Of a stretch of DNA of 64,000 nt, positions 58,957 to 64,000 are shown piece after piece (position 1 is the stretch's first letter; the number at the start of each line of letters is the position of its first letter). The DNA is from Kribbella pratensis (GTDB taxonomy: Bacteria > Actinomycetota > Actinomycetes > Propionibacteriales > Kribbellaceae): the NCBI RefSeq assembly GCF_004366075.1, contig NZ_SODU01000001.1, positions 1,116,001-1,180,000 of the forward strand, read 5' to 3'. A model generated the notes under the pieces. It was not told the DNA's origin and did not search any database. It worked only from the letters and a program-made list of their open reading frames with translations. A program made the translations under genes and the position numbers.

Positions 58957-60186
58957 TTACTTTTCTTCGAACGCCTTGGTCTCGACGGTGGCCCACTTGC
59001 CACCGGCAACCTTGTAGACGGTGAGCACCTTCGAGGTGGTGTCGCCGTACTGGTCGAAGGCCACCTTGCCGGTCACGCCGTCGAAGGAGACCTTGCCCAT
59101 GGCATCGACCGTCGCCTGCCGCGCGGACTCGACGTCCTTGGCGTCCTTCAGGGACGTCTTCAGTGCGGCGATGATGGCGTTCGCCGCGTCGTAGGAGTAA
59201 CCGCCGTACGCCGCGTAGGGCTCCTTGAAGCCGGCCGCGTTGTAGTCGGCGACGAACTTCTTCGCCGAGTCCAGCGAGTCCACCGGAGCGCCGACCGAGG
59301 TGGCCAGGTCGTTGTCGCTGGTCTTACCGGCCAGGGTGATGTACTTCGGGTCGTAGATACCGTCGCCGCCCATCAGCGGGACGTTCAGGCCGGCGCCCTT
59401 CGCCTGCTGCGAGAGCGGACCGGCCTGCGGGTACTCACCACCGTAGTAGATGGCCTGCGGGTTCGACGGCTTGATCGCGGTCAGCGCGGCCTGGTAGTTC
59501 GCGTCGTCCGGGTTGATGGTCTGGGCCGCGACGATCGTGCCGCCCAGCTTCTTGAACTCCTCGGTGAAGGTGCCGACCAGACCCTGGCCGTAGGCCTTCT
59601 TGTCGTGGATCGTGGCGACCTTGGTGATCTTCGCGGTCTCGTACAGGTACCGGGCCGCGAACGGGCCCTGGACCGCGTCGGTGGTGCAGGTCCGGAAGTA
59701 CGTCGGGTAGGGCCGCTTCGGCTCGGTCTGCCACTTGGCGCCCTGGGTCAGGCCGGGACCGGTGTTGGCCGGCGAGACCTGGACGATCTTCGCCGAGGCG
59801 AGGACCGGCTGCACCTGCTGGCTGACGCTGGTGTTCAGCGTGCCGACGACGCCGATGACGTCCTTGTCGCTGGAGAGCGCGGTGGCCGCGTTCTTGCCGG
59901 GGTCCGGCTTCGCCTCGTCGTCCTTCGGCACGACCTCGAGCTTCCAGCCCGGGATCGCGTTGGAGTCGTTGGCCTGCTTCACGGCCAGCTCGACGGAGTG
60001 CTGGATACCCAGACCCAGGGCCGACAAGTCTCCGGACAGCGGCGCGATGACGCCGATCTTCGCGGTCTTGGTCGAGCCTCCGGAGCTCCCCCCAGAGTCG
60101 TTGCCACTGCGTGAGCCGCAGGCAGTCAGGGCCAACGACGCAACGATCAGCGACGCGCCGACCCGTACTACGGAACGCTGGTGCAC
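58957..60186 (-). CDS. livK: Branched-chain amino acid ABC transporter substrate-binding protein
   Basis: A 409-residue lipoprotein of the periplasmic binding protein type I fold. The signal peptide ends in a lipobox (SLIVASLALTAC, Cys near residue 23) followed by a Gly/Ser linker. The mature part reads IGVIAPLSGDLSALGLGIQH, VIGVVGTLNTSVSQQVQPVL and VATIHDKKAYGQGLVGTFTE. It captures branched-chain amino acids, amides or related ligands outside the membrane. GTG at 60186 is preceded by GGAGGAACA. It starts the livKHMGF operon. Confidence 0.94.
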   Translation of the reverse strand: MHQRSVVRVGASLIVASLALTACGSRSGNDSGGSSGGSTKTAKIGVIAPLSGDLSALGLGIQHSVELAVKQANDSNAIPGWKLEVVPKDDEAKPDPGKNAATALSSDKDVIGVVGTLNTSVSQQVQPVLASAKIVQVSPANTGPGLTQGAKWQTEPKRPYPTYFRTCTTDAVQGPFAARYLYETAKITKVATIHDKKAYGQGLVGTFTEEFKKLGGTIVAAQTINPDDANYQAALTAIKPSNPQAIYYGGEYPQAGPLSQQAKGAGLNVPLMGGDGIYDPKYITLAGKTSDNDLATSVGAPVDSLDSAKKFVADYNAAGFKEPYAAYGGYSYDAANAIIAALKTSLKDAKDVESARQATVDAMGKVSFDGVTGKVAFDQYGDTTSKVLTVYKVAGGKWATVETKAFEEK

Positions 60187-60538
60187 TGTTCCTCCAATGT
60201 CTGGATAGTCCCAGCGAAACCGGGACTCTCGCGCATTTGCCGCGAGCATCCGCAGGTTAGACCCAGCGGGTGTTCCAAGCGAACAGCGCACAGGCTGTGT
60301 TGTGAGGTCGTTACCCCGGTAAGCATCGTCCTATGACCTGATTACTGTCCGGTGGGTCATTGTGGTGACATAGAGTCAGTGAGCGGACTTTCTCGGTGAG
60401 ATCCGCTGGACCGGCGCGGCCGCCGCCGCCACGGTTTGTCACCAAGGCCCGTGCAGGTTCACCTCACGGTTACGACACGCCGGTGTTGCGAGCAGATGAC
60501 GGCAAGTTGCGCATGGACAGGCCGATGTCCTGGCCCGA
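60187..60538. other. Intergenic region before livK
   Basis: No gene is seen in these 352 bases. They should contain the livK promoter. The 12-base palindrome TTACCCCGGTAA (60311-60322) is the best operator-like element. A GCGGA/TCCGC inverted pair flanks 60383-60406. Convincing -35/-10 pairs were not found. The left part (60400-60538) is GC-rich with no notable features before the PdtaR-like stop. Confidence 0.6.
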
Positions 60539-61117
60539 TCAGGAATCCCCGGCTTCGTTGACGACCAGCTCGGCCACCTGGCGCATCGAGACCCGCTTGT
60601 CCATCGCGGTCTTCTGGATCCACCGGAACGAGTCCGGCTCGGACAGCCCGAACTTGGTCTGCAGGATCGATTTCGCCCGGTCGACCAGCTTGCGGGTCTC
60701 CAGCCGCTCGGCCAGGTCGGCGACCTCCCGCTCCAGCTCGGCGAGTTCGACGTACCGGGACGCGGCGATCTCGATCGCGGGCAGCAGGTCGGCCTTGGAG
60801 AACGGCTTCACCAGGTACGCCATCGCGCCGGCGTCCCGCGCCCGCTCGACCAGCTCCCGCTGCGAGAACGCGGTCAGCATCAGCACCGGGGCGATCCGCT
60901 CCCCCGCGATCTTCTCGGCCGCGCTCAGCCCGTCCAGCTTCGGCATCTTCACGTCGAGAATCACCAGATCCGGCCGGTGCTCGATCGCCAGCCGAATGGC
61001 CTCCTCGCCGTCCCCCGCCTGCCCGACGACGTCATACCCCTCTTCCGCGAGCATCTCAGCCAGATCCATCCGAATCAGGGCCTCGTCCTCAGCAATCACC
61101 ACACGCTTAGCAGTCAC
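60539..61117 (-). CDS. pdtaR: ANTAR-domain response regulator (PdtaR-like)
   Basis: A 192-residue regulator. The receiver domain occupies residues 1-120 (VVIAEDEALIRMDLAEMLAE with the acidic pair, LVILDVKMPKLDGLSAAEKI with the phosphorylated Asp, VLMLTAFSQRE, AMAYLVKPFSKADL). The C-terminal ANTAR RNA-binding domain reads RLETRKLVDRAKSILQTKF, GLSEPDSFRWIQKTAMDKRV, SMRQVAELVV. ANTAR proteins bind paired hexaloop RNA hairpins to prevent termination. The best-known relative is Rv1626/PdtaR, partner of PdtaS, and the position near polA and pyk is conserved. GTG at 61117 is chosen; GTG 61126 also fits. The LAGLIDADG-like gene ends 24 bases upstream. Confidence 0.92.
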   Translation of the reverse strand: MTAKRVVIAEDEALIRMDLAEMLAEEGYDVVGQAGDGEEAIRLAIEHRPDLVILDVKMPKLDGLSAAEKIAGERIAPVLMLTAFSQRELVERARDAGAMAYLVKPFSKADLLPAIEIAASRYVELAELEREVADLAERLETRKLVDRAKSILQTKFGLSEPDSFRWIQKTAMDKRVSMRQVAELVVNEAGDS

Positions 61118-61141
61118 ACCGCACACCCTAGCGACCCCACG

Positions 61142-61909
61142 TCAGCTCTTCGGCCCCACAAACCCGTCAAGCACCCCAACAGCCTCCCGCCGACTCACCG
61201 CAATCGCATTCCGCCGCGGCTGCCGCCAAGCGATCCCCAACTGGTCAAGCGCATCCGTGAGAATCTTCCGGATGTCGTCCGACTCGTTCGAGAACATGTA
61301 CCGCGCGTAGTAGTACCGCTTGCCGTCCGGCTTACTCGCCCAGTTCACGAAGCGGCACCCGTCCGAGTGGAACAGCCCGCGCAGGAGCTGTTCGGGGTAC
61401 TTGGCAACAATCTCCCGCTGCCAGTCGGTCAACTCGATCCTCCGCAGATGCTTCCGCCCCGGACCATGCTGCGGAAACACACACGGCCAGTGCTTCCACC
61501 GAGCCTCCACCCGGATCGCCGTCGACCCGCCCCGCAGGCACGGGCTCGCGCCCGGCTTCACCAGCTTGATCGTCGCCGCGATCTCCTGGTTGAGGTCGGC
61601 GTACCGCTCATCGTTGATGATCTGCAGCGTGAACACATCCCGCCTGGCACGCGCGATCGAACCGTCCCCCAGATACCACCCCAGCAACAACGCATACGCT
61701 TCCTCGTCCAGTGCGGCTCCATCGCACCGCGGACACGGAGTTCCTCGAGAACCTCCGCAGATCCGGCCCTCACGCTGATACCGCCGCCGCCAAGTACGGA
61801 TCGTCCGCAACGCGACCCCGTGGATCTCCGCGTTGACGCGATCAGGTACGCCGGCATCGGACATCGCCAGCGCCGACTCCACCGTCTCCCTCGACCTGAC
61901 GTGACCCAC
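61142..61909 (-). CDS. LAGLIDADG-like protein with N-terminal HTH, copy 1
   Basis: A 255-residue protein. Residues 1-50 form a helix-turn-helix of the transposase/resolvase type (ALAMSDAGVPDRVNAEIHGV, ALRTIRTWRRRYQREG). A zinc knuckle follows (CPRC, Cys59/Cys62). The first LAGLIDADG-like helix reads LLLGWYLGDGS (74-84) with the acidic Asp, the second LLRGLFHSDGC (175-185). Both Asp residues used for metal-dependent cleavage are present, so it may be an active free-standing homing endonuclease. A homologue (copy 2) lies on the other side of the tRNA in the opposite direction. It ends 24 bases before the PdtaR-like start. GTG start at 61909. Confidence 0.8.
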   Translation of the reverse strand: MGHVRSRETVESALAMSDAGVPDRVNAEIHGVALRTIRTWRRRYQREGRICGGSRGTPCPRCDGAALDEEAYALLLGWYLGDGSIARARRDVFTLQIINDERYADLNQEIAATIKLVKPGASPCLRGGSTAIRVEARWKHWPCVFPQHGPGRKHLRRIELTDWQREIVAKYPEQLLRGLFHSDGCRFVNWASKPDGKRYYYARYMFSNESDDIRKILTDALDQLGIAWRQPRRNAIAVSRREAVGVLDGFVGPKS

Positions 61910-61930
61910 GCCACCAGGCTGCCGACGACC

Positions 61931-62073
61931 ACCGACAGTTTTGCTGATCGACCGGGCCTATGGGCTAGGATTCTGGGACACAGATGCCCTGGTATTCCAA
62001 CCGGCAGAGAAGATGGTCTCAAACACCATACAGTGTGGGTTCGAATCCCACCCAGGGCACAGAAACTGTCGGT
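61931..62073. repeat. 11-base inverted repeats enclosing the tRNA gene
   Basis: ACCGACAGTTT (61931-61941) recurs inverted as AAACTGTCGGT (62063-62073). They lie immediately outside the tRNA and just before each LAGLIDADG-like gene. The translated flanks also match (KLSVVVGSL versus KLSVAAGNL), so homology of the two genes seems to extend into their 5' flanks. Confidence 0.75.
61986..62059 (+). tRNA. tRNA-Leu (anticodon CAA), short variable arm
   Basis: The acceptor arm GCCCTGG (61986-61992) pairs with CCAGGGC (62052-62058), followed by discriminator A. The anticodon stem ATGGT/ACCAT encloses the loop CTCAAAC with U33 and anticodon CAA. The T-arm GTGGG-TTCGAAT-CCCAC is perfect. The D-stem is weak (TTC/GAA). 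CCA is not encoded. The variable arm is only about five bases, while bacterial tRNA-Leu is normally class II with a long arm. It resembles short-arm Leu-CAA tRNAs of some actinobacteria and their phages. Leu identity rests on the anticodon alone. Confidence 0.75.
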
Positions 62074-62095
62074 TGCGGCTGGAAATTTAGCCGTT

Positions 62096-62845
62096 GTGTA
62101 CGACGAGCAGACCCGGGCGATGGCGCATACCGCGATGGCCGCCGGTGAGAGTCTCAGCGCGATCGGCAAGCGGCTCGGGGTCAGTCGGGCGGCGCTTCGG
62201 GAGTGGCGGGACGGCAAGGTACGTCGGACTCCCCCGAGCGGCTGCCCGCGGTGTGGAAGCGGGATGCTCGACGCCTCGTCGTACGCGCATCTTCTGGGGC
62301 TGTATCTAGGGGACGGCTGCCTGTCGAGGCACCGGCGTGAGGTGTATGCGCTGCGGATCGCCTGTGATGATCTCTACCCGCGGCTCATCGACGAAGCGGC
62401 CGCCGCGGTGGGCGCGGTCCATCCGAGTCGACCGGTGCACCGGGTCCAGGCGGTCGGCTACACGTCAGTGGTTTCGTACTGGAAGCACTGGCGGTGCCTG
62501 TTCCCGCAGCACGGTCCCGGGCCGAAGCACCGGCGTACGATCGCGCTCGCAGACTGGCAGCAGGAGATCGTTGCCGAGTTCCCCCAACTGTTCCTCCGCG
62601 GCCTCTTCAACTCCGACGGCTGCCGCATGACCAACTGGACAACCCGAACAGTCGCCGGCCAACCGAAACGCTACGAATACCCGCGCTACATCTTCTCCAA
62701 CGAATCCACCGACATCATGCACCTCTGCCAATGGGCCCTCGATCAACTCACCATCCCCTGGCGCATGCCCCGCCCGAACGCTCTGTCCGTTGCTCGTCGG
62801 GAAGCCGTGGCCGCGCTCGACAGCTTCATCGGCCCGAAGTCCTGA
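62096..62845 (+). CDS. LAGLIDADG-like protein with N-terminal HTH, copy 2
   Basis: A 249-residue homologue of copy 1, by eye about 50-55 per cent identical in the second half. The HTH is near residues 8-40 (AMAAGESLSAIGKRLGVSRA, ALREWRDGKV), the zinc knuckle is CPRC, then LLGLYLGDGCLSRHRREVYA and FLRGLFNSDGCRMTNW supply the paired LAGLIDADG-like helices. The end, SVARREAVAALDSFIGPKS, is nearly that of copy 1. The start is uncertain: GTG 62096 or ATG 62120. It lies 36 bases beyond the tRNA in the same direction, opposite to copy 1. It probably began as a mobile homing gene; a host role is not excluded. Confidence 0.8.
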   Translation: MYDEQTRAMAHTAMAAGESLSAIGKRLGVSRAALREWRDGKVRRTPPSGCPRCGSGMLDASSYAHLLGLYLGDGCLSRHRREVYALRIACDDLYPRLIDEAAAAVGAVHPSRPVHRVQAVGYTSVVSYWKHWRCLFPQHGPGPKHRRTIALADWQQEIVAEFPQLFLRGLFNSDGCRMTNWTTRTVAGQPKRYEYPRYIFSNESTDIMHLCQWALDQLTIPWRMPRPNALSVARREAVAALDSFIGPKS

Positions 62846-62851
62846 GACGGC

Positions 62852-62881
62852 GAAGCGGGCGGTTGGTCGACCGCCCGCTTC
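62852..62881. terminator. Bidirectional terminator between LAGLIDADG copy 2 and pyk
   Basis: GAAGCGGGCGGT (62852-62863) pairs perfectly with ACCGCCCGCTTC (62870-62881) across a 6-base loop. It separates two converging genes. Confidence 0.85.
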
Positions 62882-62906
62882 GAGCTCGAGTCTCGTCAGC
62901 CCGTGG

Positions 62907-64000
62907 TTACGGGTTGGGGCTTCGGTAGGCGGGGGCGTTGCCTTCGATGGCGTCGCCCATGCGGTGGACGCGGAGGGCGTTGGTGGAGCCGGGGATGCTG
63001 GGTGGGGAGCCGGCGACGATGACCACCAGGTCGCCCTTGTTGAGGATGCCGAGTTCCAGGAGGCGCTGGTCCACCTGGCGGACCATTTCGTCGGTGTGGT
63101 CGACGGTGGGGACGATGTGGGTGGTGATGCCCCACACCACGCTCAGCCAGGCGCTGACCGACGGGACAGGTGTGAACGCGAGCAGCGGGACATCGGTGCG
63201 GTAGCGAGCGAGGCGGAGCGCGGTGTCACCGGACTGGGTGAACGCGATCAGGTACTTCGCCTCCAGCCGCTCCGCGACGTCCGCGGCCGCGCGGGCGATC
63301 ACGCCGCCCTTGGTCTTCGGCTCCCACTCGATCTCCTGGATCCGGCCGAGACCGTGCTCCTCGGTCGACTCCACGATCCGGGCCATCGTCTTGACGGTCT
63401 CGATCGGGAACCGGCCGACGCTGGTCTCACCGGACAGCATCACCGCGTCGGCGCCGTCGAGTACGGCGTTCGCGACGTCGGAGGCCTCGGCCCGGGTCGG
63501 CCGCGGCGCGGAGATCATCGACTCCAGCATCTGGGTGGCGACGATCACCGGCTTCGCGTTCAGCCGGGCCTGGTCGATGATCAGCTTCTGGACCAGCGGG
63601 ACCTCCTCGAGCGGGAGCTCCACGCCGAGGTCGCCGCGGGCCACCATGAACCCGTCGAACGCCTCGATGATCTCGTCCAGGTTGGCGACCGCCTGCGGCT
63701 TCTCGATCTTCGCGACGACCGGGATCCGCAGACCCTCCTCGTCCATGATCTTGTGCACCAGCTGGATGTCGGCGGCGTCCCGGACGAACGACAGCGCGAT
63801 CATGTCGGCCGGCAGGTGCAGCGCCCAGCGCAGGTCCTCGGCGTCCTTCTCCGACAGCGCGGGCACGCTGACCGAGACGCCGGGCAGGTTGATGCCCTTG
63901 TGGTTGGAGACCGGCCCGCCGACGGTGACCCGGCAGACCACGTCGGTCTCGGTCACCTCCTCGGCGACGAGCGCGATCCGGCCGTCGTCGATCAGCAACT
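62907..64000 (-). CDS. pyk: Pyruvate kinase (5' end beyond the window)
   Basis: Only the last 364 codons are in the window; the true start lies past base 64000, so about 110 N-terminal residues with the first barrel strands are missing. Visible motifs are VVAKIEKPQAVANLDEI (catalytic Lys), GFMVARGDLGVELPLEEVP, PVIVATQMLESMISAPRPTR and VMLSGETSVGRFPIETVKTM. The C-terminal allosteric domain ends TNALRVHRMGDAIEGN. The enzyme converts phosphoenolpyruvate and ADP to pyruvate and ATP in glycolysis. Position near a PdtaR-type regulator and polA is conserved in actinobacteria. Confidence 0.96.
   Translation of the reverse strand, partial: LLIDDGRIALVAEEVTETDVVCRVTVGGPVSNHKGINLPGVSVSVPALSEKDAEDLRWALHLPADMIALSFVRDAADIQLVHKIMDEEGLRIPVVAKIEKPQAVANLDEIIEAFDGFMVARGDLGVELPLEEVPLVQKLIIDQARLNAKPVIVATQMLESMISAPRPTRAEASDVANAVLDGADAVMLSGETSVGRFPIETVKTMARIVESTEEHGLGRIQEIEWEPKTKGGVIARAAADVAERLEAKYLIAFTQSGDTALRLARYRTDVPLLAFTPVPSVSAWLSVVWGITTHIVPTVDHTDEMVRQVDQRLLELGILNKGDLVVIVAGSPPSIPGSTNALRVHRMGDAIEGNAPAYRSPNP

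Noticed and set aside
60977..62095. Upstream extension of LAGLIDADG copy 2 through the tRNA and copy 1
   Set aside because: The frame happens to be open but would include the tRNA and antisense of copy 1; homology begins only after the tRNA.
61558..62217. Minus-strand frame crossing the tRNA with a GGIRTHT segment
   Set aside because: Peptides of this kind are common artefacts of translating tRNA genes in antisense; the frame overlaps the tRNA and both LAGLIDADG-like genes.

Overview
This window is high-GC chromosomal DNA of an actinomycete. The evidence is the strong G/C third-position bias, frequent GTG and TTG starts, Tat and lipobox secretion signals, 13E12-type DUF222/HNH and TipA-type genes, and an aerobic cobaltochelatase made of CobN plus a fused ChlI-ChlD protein. 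Gene content and order (uvrB, coaE, rpsA, polA, liv cluster, PdtaR-type ANTAR regulator, pyk) follow an arrangement I know from Streptomyces and Mycobacterium. The protein flavour resembles Kribbella/Nocardioidaceae; the genus is an inference.

Layout. 0-4.5 kb holds an azoreductase-like flavoprotein, then a minus-strand set of LolA-like protein, ABC ATPase, ABC permease and RlmA-type rRNA methyltransferase. 4.6-24 kb is largely cobalamin synthesis on the minus strand. A cobalamin riboswitch at about 11.1 kb leads chlID, cobO, cobB, a CobE-BluB fusion and a LURP-one-like gene. A second, nearly identical riboswitch core at about 19.7 kb leads cobN and surE. cbiB with a histidine phosphatase lies at 22-24 kb. 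Between the two riboswitch units (11.2-15.2 kb) is a decaying patch with a frameshifted BKACE gene, a broken alpha/beta hydrolase, a transposase relic and an intact DUF222/HNH gene under a LexA box.

19.9-26.6 kb carries a vanadium-haloperoxidase-like protein, a DUF3500 protein and a translationally coupled serine hydrolase / dipeptide epimerase / NlpC-P60 operon that looks like murein-peptide recycling. 26.6-37.3 kb carries TerC behind a yybP-ykoY (Mn) riboswitch, small enzymes, uvrB, a PrsW-like protein coupled to three look-alike Pro-rich membrane proteins, coaE and rpsA. 37.5-49.5 kb is an accessory block: a phosphotransferase, a TipA-like regulator with an internal start, a methyltransferase, an acyltransferase, an AftD-like glycosyltransferase, a flippase, an LplABC-like sugar transporter and a NUDIX hydrolase. 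49.5-64 kb returns to conserved chromosome: polA, a thioesterase, a GNAT enzyme, DUF554, livFGMHK, a PdtaR-like regulator and pyk (cut by the window edge). A tRNA with anticodon CAA sits between the regulator and pyk, flanked by two divergent LAGLIDADG-like genes.

The most unusual items are the CobE-BluB fusion with a triplicated linker and an unassigned C-terminal domain, and the tRNA enclosed by two related, divergent LAGLIDADG/HTH genes. Also notable are the PrsW-plus-three-paralogue operon and the LexA-controlled, probably leaderless DUF222/HNH gene. All family assignments come from reading motifs; no searches were run.
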